A stretch of 64,000 nucleotides of DNA from Georgenia sp. TF02-10 (GCF_022759505.1 NZ_CP094289.1:3038001-3102000), one strand, 5' to 3'. Positions 32,916-42,393 are shown, counted from the stretch's first letter. Translations and numbers: made by a program. The notes: a model not told the origin generated them from the sequence alone.

Positions 32916-34622
32916 ATGCGCATCGACGACCAGCCCACCACAGCCGACCCCCGCACCCTGCAGGGCGTCGGCGTCAGTCCCGGGCTGGCCGCCGGCCCGG
33001 TGGTGCTGCTCGCGCCGCCGCCGGGCGAGCCCGCCGCCGAGCCGCTGGCCGAAGGCGCCGACGTCGAGGCCGAGGCGGCGCGCATCCGCCCGGCCGCGGA
33101 GCAGGTGGCGGCTGCCCTCACCGCCGCGGCCGCGTCGGTCACCGGCGAGCGGCGGGACCTGCTCGAGACCACCGCCCAGATGGCGCAGGACCCGAGCCTG
33201 GTCAAGACCGCCGCGAAGCGGGTCCGCACCGACCGGCTCACCGCCCCCCGCGCCGTCTGGGAGGCGGCCGCCACGGTCGCCGAGCAGCTGCGGGCCCTCG
33301 GCGGGTACATGGCCGAGCGGGCCCGCGACGTCGCCGACGTGCGGGACCGCCTCATCGCCGAGCTCACCGGCGCGCCGGTCCCGGGCGTGCCGCGCGGCGT
33401 CGACCCGTTCGTCCTCGTCGCCACCGACCTGGCCCCGGCCGACACCGCCCTGCTCGACCCGGCCCAGGTCCGCGCCATCGTCACCGCCGAGGGCGGCCCC
33501 ACCTCGCACACCGCGATCCTGGCCCGGGCGCTGGGCATCCCCGCCGTCGTCGGCGTCACTGGCGCCCCGACGGCGCTGCCGGCCGGCGCCGTCGTGCTGG
33601 TGGACGGCAGCGCCGGCACCGTGCGGACCGACCCCGGCCCCGAGGAGCTGGCCGCGGCCGAGCGCCGCGCCACCCTCGAGCGCACCTTCACCCCGCCCGG
33701 CCGCACCGCCGACGGCCACCCGGTCCAGCTGCTCGCGAACGTCGGGGACCCGGCGGCCGCCGCCGGGGCCGCGGCCGCCGGTGCCGAGGGCGTGGGCCTG
33801 TTCCGCACCGAGTTCTGCTTCCTGGACCGGGCGCAGGAGCCCGGTGTGGCCGAGCAGGTGGCGGCCTACCGGGCGGTGCTGACGCACTTCCCGGGCAAGA
33901 AGGTCGTCGTCCGCACCCTCGACGCCGGCGCGGACAAGCCGCTGCCCTTCGTCACCGCCGACGACGAGCCGAACCCGGCCCTGGGCGTGCGGGGCCTGCG
34001 CACCGCCCGGCGGGCGCCGGAGGTGCTCGACCACCAGCTCCAGGCGATCGCCGAGGCGGCCGGCGCCGAGCAGGCGGAGGTGTGGGTGATGGCCCCGATG
34101 GTGGCCACCGCCCAGGAGACCGAGGACTTCGTGGCCGCCTGCGCCCGGCACGGGCTGCCCACCGCCGGGGTGATGGTCGAGACGCCGGCCGCGGCGCTGC
34201 TGTCCGGGCCGGTCCTGGCCCGGGCCCACTTCGCCTCCATCGGCACCAACGACCTCACCCAGTACACGATGGCCGCGGACCGCATGCTCGGCTCCCTCGC
34301 CGAGCTCACCGACTCCTGGCAGCCGGCGGTGCTGCGCCTGATCTCGGCCACCTGCGCCGGCGGCGCCCAGCAGTCCCGCCCGGTCGGGGTCTGCGGGGAG
34401 GCGGCGGCGGACCCGGCGCTGGCCACGGTGCTCGTCGGGCTGGGCGTGTCCAGCCTGTCGATGACCCCGCGGGCGCTGGCCGACGTCGCCGCCGTGCTGG
34501 CCGCGACGGACCTGGCCACCTGCCGCCGGCTCGCCCAGCTGGCGGTGGACGCGGAGTCCGCCGCGGAGGCCCGCGCCCGGGTCCGGGCCGAGCTGCCGGT
34601 GCTCGCCGACCTCGGCCTGTGA
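32916..34622 (+). CDS. ptsI: Phosphoenolpyruvate-protein phosphotransferase (PTS enzyme I)
   Basis: Enzyme I autophosphorylates from PEP and passes phosphate to HPr. The 568 residues carry the phospho-histidine motif GGPTSHTAILARALGIPAVVG (about residues 193-213), the PEP-binding GVGLFRTEFCFLDR, VWVMAPMVAT and SIGTNDLTQYTMAADR. ATG 32916 follows a GAGGAGG site. The N-terminal ELQGVGVSPG-like start (RTLQGVGVSPGLAAGPV) is intact. No ptsH lies in the window. Confidence 0.95.
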   Translation: MRIDDQPTTADPRTLQGVGVSPGLAAGPVVLLAPPPGEPAAEPLAEGADVEAEAARIRPAAEQVAAALTAAAASVTGERRDLLETTAQMAQDPSLVKTAAKRVRTDRLTAPRAVWEAAATVAEQLRALGGYMAERARDVADVRDRLIAELTGAPVPGVPRGVDPFVLVATDLAPADTALLDPAQVRAIVTAEGGPTSHTAILARALGIPAVVGVTGAPTALPAGAVVLVDGSAGTVRTDPGPEELAAAERRATLERTFTPPGRTADGHPVQLLANVGDPAAAAGAAAAGAEGVGLFRTEFCFLDRAQEPGVAEQVAAYRAVLTHFPGKKVVVRTLDAGADKPLPFVTADDEPNPALGVRGLRTARRAPEVLDHQLQAIAEAAGAEQAEVWVMAPMVATAQETEDFVAACARHGLPTAGVMVETPAAALLSGPVLARAHFASIGTNDLTQYTMAADRMLGSLAELTDSWQPAVLRLISATCAGGAQQSRPVGVCGEAAADPALATVLVGLGVSSLSMTPRALADVAAVLAATDLATCRRLAQLAVDAESAAEARARVRAELPVLADLGL

Positions 34623-34636
34623 GTCATCATGGGGCG

Positions 34637-35047
34637 GTGAGCACCGAACCCGAGCTCGCCGGCCTGTTCGAGCGGATGGGCGGGCACGCCACCTTCGCCG
34701 CCCTGGTGCACCGGTTCTACCAGGGGGTGCGCACCGACGAGGTGCTCGCCCCGATGTACAAGGACGACTTCGCGGGCGCGGAGGAACGCCTCCGGCTCTT
34801 CCTCGAGCAGTACTGGGGCGGCCCCACCACGTACTCGGACACCCGCGGCCACCCGATGCTGCGGCGGCGGCACCTGCCCTTCGCCGTCACCCCGGACGCC
34901 CGGGACCGGTGGCTCGGCCACATGCGGGTGGCGGTGGACGAGCTCGACCTCCCGGCCGACGTCGAGCAGCAGCTGTGGGACTATCTCGTGCGGGCCGCGC
35001 ACGCCATGGTCAACACGCCGGGGCCGGACCGCCGGCCGCTGCTGTGA
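34637..35047 (+). CDS. glbO: Group II truncated hemoglobin (GlbO type)
   Basis: This 136-residue 2/2 globin binds heme and oxygen or nitric oxide. The sequence has FERMGGHATFAALVHRFYQGV, PMYKDDFAGAEERLRLFLEQYWGGP and HPMLRRRHLPFAVTPDARDRWL, with the proximal His in RRRHLPF and the group II Trp in RDRWL. It starts 14 bases after ptsI and its stop region overlaps the next gene's possible start, so it may be cotranscribed with tesB. Confidence 0.92.
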   Translation: MSTEPELAGLFERMGGHATFAALVHRFYQGVRTDEVLAPMYKDDFAGAEERLRLFLEQYWGGPTTYSDTRGHPMLRRRHLPFAVTPDARDRWLGHMRVAVDELDLPADVEQQLWDYLVRAAHAMVNTPGPDRRPLL

Positions 35048-35067
35048 GCGGCAGGGAGGGAGACCGG

Positions 35068-36084
35068 GTGGACGAGGACGCTGCCGAGCCGGCGATGGCC
35101 CCGCCGCTGGCCGCCGCCCTGGCCGCGCTGGACCTGCGCCGGCTGGGCCCGGACGAGTTCCAGGGCCGGTCGCTGCCGCAGATCAACGGGCGGGTCTACG
35201 GCGGGCAGGTGCTGGCCCAGTCGGTGGTCGCGGCCGGCGTCACGCTGCCGGAGGATGACGCCGGCGGGCCGCGCGAGATGCACTCGGTGCACGGGTACTT
35301 CCTGCGCCCGGGCAAGCTCGACCGGCCGATCACCTTCGCCGTCGAGCGGCTGCACGACGGCCGCTCCTTCAGCACCCGCCGCACCCATGCCCTCCAGGAC
35401 GGCACCCCGATCCTCTCCCTCATCACCTCCTTCCAGGAGCGCCAGACCGGGCGCGAGCACGCCGAGGGGGCCCCGCCGGCCCCGGACCCGGAGGGCCTGC
35501 GCAGCGCGCTGGACCTGTTCGACGCCATCGACCACCCGGCCGCCCGGTTCATGTCCTCCACCGCGGCCTTCGACATCCGGCACACCACCGACCCCGTCTA
35601 CCTCGCCCCGGCCGCCGACCGGGACGCCCGCCAGATGCTCTGGATGCGGGCCCGCAACCCCCTGCCGCCCGACCTGAGCCAGCTCCACCACCGGGCCCTG
35701 CTCGCGTTCGCCTGCGACCAGGTGGTGCTGGAGCCGGTGCTGCGCCGGCACGGGCTCTACTGGCGGCTGCCCGGCCTCAGCGTCGCCTCGCTCGACCACT
35801 CCATGTGGTGGCACCGGGACCTGCGGGTGGACGACTGGCTGCTCTTCGTCCAGGACTCCCCCTCCGCCCAGGGCGGCCGGGGCCTGGGCACGGCCCGGGT
35901 GTTCGACCGGGCCGGCCGGCACGTGGCGACCATCGCCCAGGAGGGCATGGTCCGGGTGCCCGCGGACCGCGCCGCCGACGGCAAGCGGGCGGGACGGACC
36001 CGCGGCGCCGAGCCCGCGGAGCCCACCGGCGCCACCACCCCTGCGGCGCCGGCCGCGCCGTCGCAGCGCTCCGCGCGGCGCTGA
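35068..36084 (+). CDS. tesB: Acyl-CoA thioesterase II (TesB family)
   Basis: This 338-residue double hot-dog thioesterase hydrolyses acyl-CoA. Motifs include RVYGGQVLAQSVVAAG, HSVHGYFLRPGK, the catalytic Asp in LDHSMWWHRDLRVDDWLLF and the Gln in IAQEGMVR. An Ala/Pro-rich tail of about 50 residues follows the fold. GTG 35068 was chosen for the GGGAGGGAG ribosome site; GTG 35044, which overlaps the globin stop (GTGA), is an in-frame alternative that adds eight residues. Confidence 0.9.
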   Translation: MDEDAAEPAMAPPLAAALAALDLRRLGPDEFQGRSLPQINGRVYGGQVLAQSVVAAGVTLPEDDAGGPREMHSVHGYFLRPGKLDRPITFAVERLHDGRSFSTRRTHALQDGTPILSLITSFQERQTGREHAEGAPPAPDPEGLRSALDLFDAIDHPAARFMSSTAAFDIRHTTDPVYLAPAADRDARQMLWMRARNPLPPDLSQLHHRALLAFACDQVVLEPVLRRHGLYWRLPGLSVASLDHSMWWHRDLRVDDWLLFVQDSPSAQGGRGLGTARVFDRAGRHVATIAQEGMVRVPADRAADGKRAGRTRGAEPAEPTGATTPAAPAAPSQRSARR

Positions 36085-36098
36085 CCTGGAGGGCCCGG

Positions 36099-37127
36099 AT
36101 GAGACTGCGCCGGATGAGACCCGGCACGCCCGGGCTGACCCGCCGCCGCGCCGGCAGCGGCTGGGTCTACCTCGACTCTCACGGCGAGCGGGTGACCGAC
36201 CCGGAGGTGCTCCAGCGCTGCCGCGACCTGGTCATCCCGCCTGCCTGGCAGGACGTGTGGATCGCGCCGGTCGCCAACGGACACATCCAGGCGGTCGGCA
36301 CCGACGCGGCCGGCCGGCGCCAGTACCTCTACCACCCGGCCTGGCGGGAGAGCCGGGACGCGGCCAAGCACGACCGGGTGCTGGAGCTGGCGCGCCGGCT
36401 GCCGTCCGCCCGCCGCCGGGTCACCATGGACCTCTCCCGTCCCGGCATGCCGAGGGAACGGGCCCTGGCCACCGCCTTCCGGCTGCTGGACCTGGGGTAC
36501 TTCCGGATCGGCGGGGAGGGGTACGCGGCGCACCACGGCTCCTACGGCCTGGCGACCCTGCGCAAGGAGCACGTGCGCATCGGGCGGGACGGCACGCTCA
36601 CCTTCGACTACCGGGCCAAGTCCGGCCAGCAGCGCCACCTGGTGCTGCGCGAGGAGGCCCTGATCGCGCCGCTGTCAACGCTGCGCCGCCGCCGCGACGG
36701 CAGCGCCGAGCTGCTGGCGTACCGCGACGGCCGCTCCTGGCACGACGTGACGGGCGCGGAGATCAACACCTACGTCAAGGACCTGCTCGGGGAGCAGGCC
36801 TCGGCCAAGGACTTCCGCACCTGGCACGGCACGGCCCTGGCCGCCGTCGAGCTGGCCCTGCGGGCGGACGCGGCGGCGGGCAGCGGCCGGGCCCGGGCGC
36901 GGGCGGTGCGGGAGTCGGTCGCCGCCGTCGCGCACTACCTCGGCAACACCCCGGCGGTGTCCCGCGCCTCCTACATCGACTCCCGGGTCATCGAGCTCTT
37001 CGAGCGGGGCCGGACGATCAGTCCGGAGGTCGCCCGGCGGGTGGCGGCCCGGGCCGGCGCCGACGATGCCATGCCGCCGGACACCCGGGGCGCCGTGGAG
37101 ACCGAGCTGCTCGGTCTGCTCGACTGA
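36099..37127 (+). CDS. DNA topoisomerase IB (poxvirus-like)
   Basis: This 342-residue type IB topoisomerase relaxes supercoils through a 3'-phosphotyrosine link. The N-terminal domain reads GSGWVYLDSHGERVTDPE...IPPAWQDVWIAP. The catalytic domain has YGLATLRKEHVRI, the basic RAKSGQQRHLVL, KDFRTWHGT and the active-site Tyr in SRASYIDSRVIELF. Bacterial homologues of viral TopIB are scattered and often horizontally acquired. ATG 36099 has GGAGGG upstream. Confidence 0.93.
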   Translation: MRLRRMRPGTPGLTRRRAGSGWVYLDSHGERVTDPEVLQRCRDLVIPPAWQDVWIAPVANGHIQAVGTDAAGRRQYLYHPAWRESRDAAKHDRVLELARRLPSARRRVTMDLSRPGMPRERALATAFRLLDLGYFRIGGEGYAAHHGSYGLATLRKEHVRIGRDGTLTFDYRAKSGQQRHLVLREEALIAPLSTLRRRRDGSAELLAYRDGRSWHDVTGAEINTYVKDLLGEQASAKDFRTWHGTALAAVELALRADAAAGSGRARARAVRESVAAVAHYLGNTPAVSRASYIDSRVIELFERGRTISPEVARRVAARAGADDAMPPDTRGAVETELLGLLD

Positions 37128-37239
37128 ACCATGCCGCAGCCTCCTGGCCCGAGCTCGCGTCCGGGCTCGGACCGCCCCGCACCGAGGCGTCAGGCGGCAG
37201 GCGCCCGACGACGGCCTCAGGCGGCCGCGCCTCCGAGGC

Positions 37240-37902
37240 TCAGACGTCCGTCCCGGGGCGGCGGCGGAAGCGCACCGGATCCTCCAGGTACGGCTCCCAG
37301 GTGGCCCGCTCCTCGGCCGTCATCCGGCGCGGCCGGCCGCTGTCCTCGTCGATGAGCACCAGGGTGGTCATCGCCCGGGCGGCGACCCTGTCCGGGCCGG
37401 GCACCTCGTAGCAGACGTCGAGGCTGGCCCCGCCGAGGTGGGAGATCCACAGCTGCACCGGCACCGGGCGCAGGGTGTAGGGCAGCGGGGCGAGGTACTC
37501 GATCTCCTGGCGGGCGATGTAGGTGTTCGTGCCCGAGCCCGGGCCAGTGGCCAAGACCTTGGTGCCCGGCACCGGGTCGCTCCCGACGGCGGCCGGCGCG
37601 GCGCCCGGCGCGCCCTCGGGTGCACTGCCCGTCGCGGCACCCAGCCCGTCGCCGTCTCCGTCCGCCGCAGCGTCCGGTCCGCCGTCCCCCGAGCCCGTCG
37701 CCACCGCGCCCGGTGCGCCGTCCGCCGCGGCGCCGTCGGGCCCGCCCCCTGCCGCCCCGCCCGCACCGTCCCCCGGCACCGACGCCCAGAAGGCGGCGAT
37801 GCGGGTCTCCTCCAGGATGGTGAACATCTTGGCGTTGTTCACGTGCTGGTAGCCGTCGACGTCACTCCAGCGCAGGCGCACCGGGATCGTCAGCCGTGTC
37901 AT
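37240..37902 (-). CDS. Hot-dog acyl-CoA thioesterase with a long low-complexity insert
   Basis: The protein is a YbgC/4-hydroxybenzoyl-CoA thioesterase-type hot-dog fold, starting RLRWSDVDGYQHVNNAKMF (motif with the catalytic Asp) and resuming at TNTYIARQEIEYLAPLPYTL...GGASLDVCYEV. Between residues about 43 and 118 lies a Gly/Ala/Asp/Pro-rich insert of roughly 75 residues absent from the family, making it 220 instead of about 145 residues. The insert sits after the first helix and keeps the frame, so the gene is probably functional with a disordered loop. Confidence 0.85.
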   Translation of the reverse strand: MTRLTIPVRLRWSDVDGYQHVNNAKMFTILEETRIAAFWASVPGDGAGGAAGGGPDGAAADGAPGAVATGSGDGGPDAAADGDGDGLGAATGSAPEGAPGAAPAAVGSDPVPGTKVLATGPGSGTNTYIARQEIEYLAPLPYTLRPVPVQLWISHLGGASLDVCYEVPGPDRVAARAMTTLVLIDEDSGRPRRMTAEERATWEPYLEDPVRFRRRPGTDV

Positions 37903-37948
37903 GCGTGTCCTTCCCGCCGGCCCCCGGCCGGCCCGCCCGTCCGGGCCG

Positions 37949-39631
37949 TCAGTCCCGGGTGAGCTTGCGGTAGGTCACCGCGTGCGGCCGGGCGGCGTCC
38001 GCGCCCAGCCGCGCGACCTTGTTGGCCTCGTAGGCCTCGAAGTTGCCCTCGAACCAGTACCACCGGGCCGGGTTCTCGTCGTCGCCCTCCCAGGCCAGGA
38101 TGTGCGTGGCGACGCGGTCCAGGAACCACCGGTCGTGGCTGACCACGACGGCGCAGCCGGGGAAGTCCAGCAGGGCGTTCTCCAGCGAGCCGAGGGTCTC
38201 CACGTCGAGGTCGTTGGTGGGCTCGTCCAGGAGCAGGACGTTGCCGCCCTCCTTCAGCGTCAGCGCCAGGTTCAGCCGGTTGCGCTCCCCGCCGGAGAGC
38301 ACGCCGGCCGGCTTCTGCTGGTCCGGGCCCTTGAACCCGAACGCCGAGACGTAGGCCCGCGAGGGCATCTCCACGTTGCCGACCTGGATGAAGTCCAGAC
38401 CGCCCGAGACCACCTCCCACAGCGTCTTGGTGGGGTCGATCCCGGCCCGGGACTGGTCGACGTAGGAGAGCTTGACCGTGTCCCCGACACGCAGGTCGCC
38501 GCCGTCGAGCGGCTCCAGCCCGACGATGGTCTTGAACAGCGTGGTCTTGCCGACGCCGTTGGGCCCGATGACCCCGACGATCCCGTTCGGCGGCAGGGAG
38601 AAGGAGAGGTCGTCGATGAGCAGGCGGTCCTCGAAGCCCTTGCGCAGGTCGCTGGCCTCGATCACCACCGAGCCCAGGCGCGGACCCGGCGGGATCTGGA
38701 TCTCCTCGAAGTCGAGCTTGCGGGTGCGCTCGGCCTCGGCCGCCATCTCCTCGTAGCGGGCCAGCCGCGCCCGGGACTTGGCCTGGCGGCCCTTGGCGTT
38801 GGACCGGACCCAGGCCAGCTCGTCCTTGAGGCGCTTGGCGAGCTTGGCGTCCTTCTTGCCCTGGATCTGCAGCCGCTCCTGCTTCTTCTCCAGGTAGGTG
38901 GAGTAGTTGCCCTGGTAGGGGTACAGGCGCCCGCGGTCGACCTCGGCGATCCACTCGGCGACGTGGTCGAGGAAGTACCGGTCGTGGGTGACGGCGATGA
39001 CGGCCCCGGGGTACTTGGCCAGGTGCTGCTCGAGCCAGAGGACGGACTCGGCGTCCAGGTGGTTGGTGGGCTCGTCGAGCAGGAGCAGGTCGGGCTGCTC
39101 GAGCAGGAGCTTGCACAGCGCCACCCGGCGCCGCTCGCCGCCGGACAGGACGGTGACGTCGGCGTCCGGCGGGGGGCAGCGCAGGGCGTCCATCGCCTGG
39201 GCCAGCTGGGCGTCGATGTCCCAGGCGTTGGCGGCGTCGATCTCGGTCTGGAGGGTGCCCATCTCGGCCATCAGGGCGTCGAAGTCGGCGTCCGGCTCGG
39301 CCATCAGATTGCCGATCTCGTTGAACCGCTCGACCTTGCCGAGGATCTCGGCGACGCCCTCCTGGACGTTGCCGAGCACCGTCTTCTCCTCGTTCAGCGG
39401 GGGCTCCTGCTGGAGGATCCCGACGCTGTAGCCCGGGCTCAGCCGTGCCTCGCCGTTGGACGGGGTGTCCAGCCCGGCCATGATCTTCAGGATCGTGGAC
39501 TTCCCCGCCCCGTTGGGGCCCAGCATGCCGATCTTGGCGCCGGGCAGGAAGGACATGGTGACGTCGTCGAGGATGACCTTGTCGCCGTGGGCCTTGCGCG
39601 CCCGGACCATCGTGTAGATGTACTCAGCCAC
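37949..39631 (-). CDS. ettA: Energy-dependent translational throttle protein EttA (ABC-F)
   Basis: This 560-residue ABC-F ATPase binds the ribosomal E site and gates early elongation according to ATP/ADP level. It has two nucleotide-binding domains: GPNGAGKST (near 38), LSGGERRRVALC and LLLDEPTNHLD; then GPNGVGKTT (near 358), LSGGERNRLNLAL and LLDEPTNDLD. The linker between them is charged (RLKDELAWVRSNAKGRQAKS). Length and the arm insert fit EttA. GTG 39631 gives MAEYIYTMVRARK, the usual N-terminus. Confidence 0.95.
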   Translation of the reverse strand: MAEYIYTMVRARKAHGDKVILDDVTMSFLPGAKIGMLGPNGAGKSTILKIMAGLDTPSNGEARLSPGYSVGILQQEPPLNEEKTVLGNVQEGVAEILGKVERFNEIGNLMAEPDADFDALMAEMGTLQTEIDAANAWDIDAQLAQAMDALRCPPPDADVTVLSGGERRRVALCKLLLEQPDLLLLDEPTNHLDAESVLWLEQHLAKYPGAVIAVTHDRYFLDHVAEWIAEVDRGRLYPYQGNYSTYLEKKQERLQIQGKKDAKLAKRLKDELAWVRSNAKGRQAKSRARLARYEEMAAEAERTRKLDFEEIQIPPGPRLGSVVIEASDLRKGFEDRLLIDDLSFSLPPNGIVGVIGPNGVGKTTLFKTIVGLEPLDGGDLRVGDTVKLSYVDQSRAGIDPTKTLWEVVSGGLDFIQVGNVEMPSRAYVSAFGFKGPDQQKPAGVLSGGERNRLNLALTLKEGGNVLLLDEPTNDLDVETLGSLENALLDFPGCAVVVSHDRWFLDRVATHILAWEGDDENPARWYWFEGNFEAYEANKVARLGADAARPHAVTYRKLTRD

Positions 39632-39786
39632 AGCTCTTTCGCACTCCGGATGGGGGGAGGGCCCGGTGCGGGCCCGCGTCGGCCTCCAGGGTAGGCCACC
39701 GCTCCCCCCGCCGGTGGGCGGGGTCGGGTGCGGCCGGTCACCGCCCCGGTCGGGGCGGGACCAGGGCCGGGGCGGGACCAGGCGCA

Positions 39787-39834
39787 CCGGCCGGGGCTGG
39801 GCGCCCCGGCGCACGGGTCGCCCAGCCCGGCCGG
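39787..39834 (-). terminator. Large hairpin between the SSB-like gene and ettA
   Basis: CCGGCCGGGGCTGGGCG (39787-39803) pairs with CGCCCAGCCCGGCCGG (39819-39834), a 16-bp stem with one bulged G. It lies 110 bases after the SSB-like stop and 156 bases before ettA on the minus strand, so it probably ends the SSB-like transcript. A GGGCGGGACCAGG direct repeat flanks it. Confidence 0.6.
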
Positions 39835-39943
39835 GGGTCGGCGCCTGGTCAGCGGTCCACACGGCGCCGGGGTGGATGGTCAGCCCACCTGCGCGGAACC
39901 AGGCCGGACCGGCCGGACCGTCCCGGCCGGTCGCCGTCGGCCG

Positions 39944-40576
39944 TCAGCCCCCGACCGGCGCCGCCTCCCGCGGTGCGCCGTCCGGCTGCTCCAGGACGTA
40001 GGCCGTGTCCTCCCCGTCGACGTCCTCCGGGTAGTCCTCCTCGGCGGTCGGCACGTCGGGCAGCTCGGTGCCCTCCCACCGGGAGCCGTCCGGCCCGAGC
40101 ACGACCGCGGCCGGCCCGGCACCGTCCCCGCCGCCCGGCCCGCGGTCGGTACCGGTCCCGCCGCCGCGCCCCGCGCCCGCCGCGGCCCGCGCGCCGTCGG
40201 CGCTCTCGCGCACCAGCCGGACCCAGTTCACCTCCCCCCGCGGGCTCAGCTCCACCGCCAGCGAGCTCGCGTGCACCACGTGGTCCCACCGCTCGCCCGA
40301 CTCCCCCGTCCAGGTCTCGACCCGGACCCGGCCCCGGACGACGACGGGCATCCCCTTGGCCAGGCACTTGGCACTGATGGCCAGCTCGCCCCAGGCCTTG
40401 ACCGTGAACCACTGGGTGTCCCCGTTCTGCCACTCCCCCGTCGCGCGGTTCAGGTACCGCGGCGTGGCGCCCACACGGAAGTGGCACCACTCCTTCCCGC
40501 CGTCCTTGGCGGTGTAGAACGTTGGGCTGCCCCCGACGTTGCCGTGGACGATGATCTCCACCTTGTCGCTGCTCAT
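39944..40576 (-). CDS. Single-stranded DNA-binding protein (secondary SSB-like)
   Basis: This 210-residue protein has an N-terminal OB-fold (VEIIVHGNVGGSPTFYTAKDG...CHFRVGATPRYLNRATGEWQ...TQWFTVKAWGELAISAKCLAKGMPVVVRGRV) as in SSB. The tail is Gly-rich, then acidic, but ends APREAAPVGG and lacks the DDDIPF-type tip that recruits partners. That, and the missing rpsF/rpsR neighbours, indicate a second SSB paralogue rather than the main replication SSB. Confidence 0.88.
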   Translation of the reverse strand: MSSDKVEIIVHGNVGGSPTFYTAKDGGKEWCHFRVGATPRYLNRATGEWQNGDTQWFTVKAWGELAISAKCLAKGMPVVVRGRVRVETWTGESGERWDHVVHASSLAVELSPRGEVNWVRLVRESADGARAAAGAGRGGGTGTDRGPGGGDGAGPAAVVLGPDGSRWEGTELPDVPTAEEDYPEDVDGEDTAYVLEQPDGAPREAAPVGG

Positions 40577-40788
40577 GCTGGCTCCTCCGCCCGGGCCGGG
40601 CCCGTCGCCGGCCGCTGCCCTACGCTCGCGCGCGCGGCGGACGGGCGCGGCCGGCGGTGGCCGCTCCTGTGGAGATAGCGGCAGGAGGCCCGCCCTGTGC
40701 GCCGGGCGGCCTGAGGACGAGGAGACCGCTCGGGTGGCGAGACCGTGCGGGTGGCCGCGGACCCGGAGGACCGGGGCCGGCGCCGTCG

Positions 40789-42393
40789 TCAGCCGTCCAG
40801 GGTGCGCCGCAGCCGGTCGTGCCGGGCGAGCACGTCCTGGGTCGGGGCGACCAGGTGCTCCTCGACGACGCCGCGCACCCGGTCGGCCACCGCCGCCCGG
40901 TACCCCGCGGCGGCCGCCGTCGCCGCGCTGCGGCGGGCGGTGCGGGCGAGCGCCAGGAGGGCGCCCGCGCCGGCCACGGCGAGGACGGCGGGGACGAGCA
41001 GCGGCCAGCCCACGTCGGCGACGACGGCGACCACCACAGCGACGACCGCCACCAGCGCCAGGCCCGCCGCAGCCAGGGCGAGCCGGCGGGGGCGGCTGGG
41101 CCGGGCCGGCAGCGGGACGTCGGCGACGGCGGCGGCGGTGGCCGGGACGAGCGCCGTCGTCGGCGCCACGGCCCGGTCGACGGCGTCCGCCCACCGGTCG
41201 GGCAGGTGCGCCACGACGCCGGCGACCCAGGCGTCCCGCACGGCGGCCACGCTGGCGGCGGCGGGTGCCTGCGGCCGGGCAAGGGTGCGGGTGCCGGCCG
41301 CGACGGCCGCGGCGACCGCATCGGCGCCAGCCGCCCGGGCGAGGTCCGCGCTCGCCCGGTCCCGGGCGTCGTCGTCGAGGGCGGCCGGGTCGACCCGGCC
41401 CAGGGCGGGCTCGAGGCGCGCGGCCACGGCGGCCAGCTCCGCGGCGGCGGTCCGGGCGGCGGCGGATGGCCGGGCGACGGCCGCGGCGAGCCGGGCCCGG
41501 ACCTCGGCGATGCCGGTGTGGTCCACGGCGGAGGTGGCCAGCACCGGGACGCTCGGGAGGCCCTCGGCCGCGAGCAGCGCGGCGACATCGGCGCGGACCC
41601 GGTCCACCGCCGCGGGCGGGAGGGTGTCGGCCTGGTTGACCAGGACGAGCATGCTGCCCTGCCGCCCGGCCAGGGCGGTGAGGTAGCGGGAGTGCAGGAG
41701 GTTGTCGGCGTACTTCTGCGGGTCCACGACCCACACCAGCAGGTCCACCAGCGGCACCAGGCGGTCCACCTGGTCGGCGTGCTCGGTGGCGACCGAGTCG
41801 TGGTCGGGCAGGTCGAGCAGGACCATGCCGTGCAGGGCCCGCTCGTGCTCGCCGTCGAGCACCGACTCCCGGCCGATCCGGCGCTCCCGGCTGACCTGGA
41901 GGAAGTCCAGCAGCGGGTCCGCCGGGCCGCCCCACACGCACGCCGCCGCCACCTCGGTGGTCGGCCGTAGCTCGCCGACGTCGGCGAACTCCAGGCCGGA
42001 GATGGCGTTGAACAGGGACGACTTGCCCGAGCCGGTGCCGCCGACGAGCGCCACGACGGTGCGGTCGGCGCCGAGCTCCAGGCGGTGGCGGACCCGGTCG
42101 AGGTCGGCCCGTGCCCGGGCGGCGAGGTCGGGGCCGATCTCGTCCCTGGCGGCGTCCAGGGCGACGGCGACGGCGTCCGCCCGGGCGGTGAGCTCGGCGG
42201 GCGCGGGCTCGGCGGCCGTGGGCATCTGCCCGGCGGCGGCCGCCGGCTCGGTGATCGGCTCAGTGCTCGGCTCGGTCCTGGGCCCGGCTGCCGGCCGGGC
42301 CGCCTCCTGGGTGGTCGCCTGCGCCGTCGGCTCGCTGGCCGCCTGCGTCGTCGGCTCGCTGCTCCGCTGGGTGGTCGGCCCGCTGGCCGTCAT
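40789..42393 (-). CDS. GTPase with C-terminal membrane segment (second of a pair)
   Basis: This 534-residue protein has a Thr/Glu/Pro/Ala-rich N-terminus with repeated SEPTTQAASEPTAQ-like units (1-65). The G domain has G1 GGTGSGKSSLFN (about 117-128), G3 DLPDHDS (about 194-200) and G4 NQAD (about 256-259). A helical region follows, then two hydrophobic stretches near 440-500 (LALAAAGLALVAVVAVVVAV; PLLVPAVLAVAGAGALLALA). It resembles dynamin-like/YfjP-type membrane GTPases found in pairs in actinobacteria. The function is unknown. ATG 42393 overlaps the stop of the first GTPase. Confidence 0.85.
   Translation of the reverse strand: MTASGPTTQRSSEPTTQAASEPTAQATTQEAARPAAGPRTEPSTEPITEPAAAAGQMPTAAEPAPAELTARADAVAVALDAARDEIGPDLAARARADLDRVRHRLELGADRTVVALVGGTGSGKSSLFNAISGLEFADVGELRPTTEVAAACVWGGPADPLLDFLQVSRERRIGRESVLDGEHERALHGMVLLDLPDHDSVATEHADQVDRLVPLVDLLVWVVDPQKYADNLLHSRYLTALAGRQGSMLVLVNQADTLPPAAVDRVRADVAALLAAEGLPSVPVLATSAVDHTGIAEVRARLAAAVARPSAAARTAAAELAAVAARLEPALGRVDPAALDDDARDRASADLARAAGADAVAAAVAAGTRTLARPQAPAAASVAAVRDAWVAGVVAHLPDRWADAVDRAVAPTTALVPATAAAVADVPLPARPSRPRRLALAAAGLALVAVVAVVVAVVADVGWPLLVPAVLAVAGAGALLALARTARRSAATAAAAGYRAAVADRVRGVVEEHLVAPTQDVLARHDRLRRTLDG

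Noticed and set aside
39944-40576. The essential replication SSB
   Set aside because: It lacks the acidic DDDIPF-type tip and the rpsF/rpsR context, so a secondary SSB is more likely.
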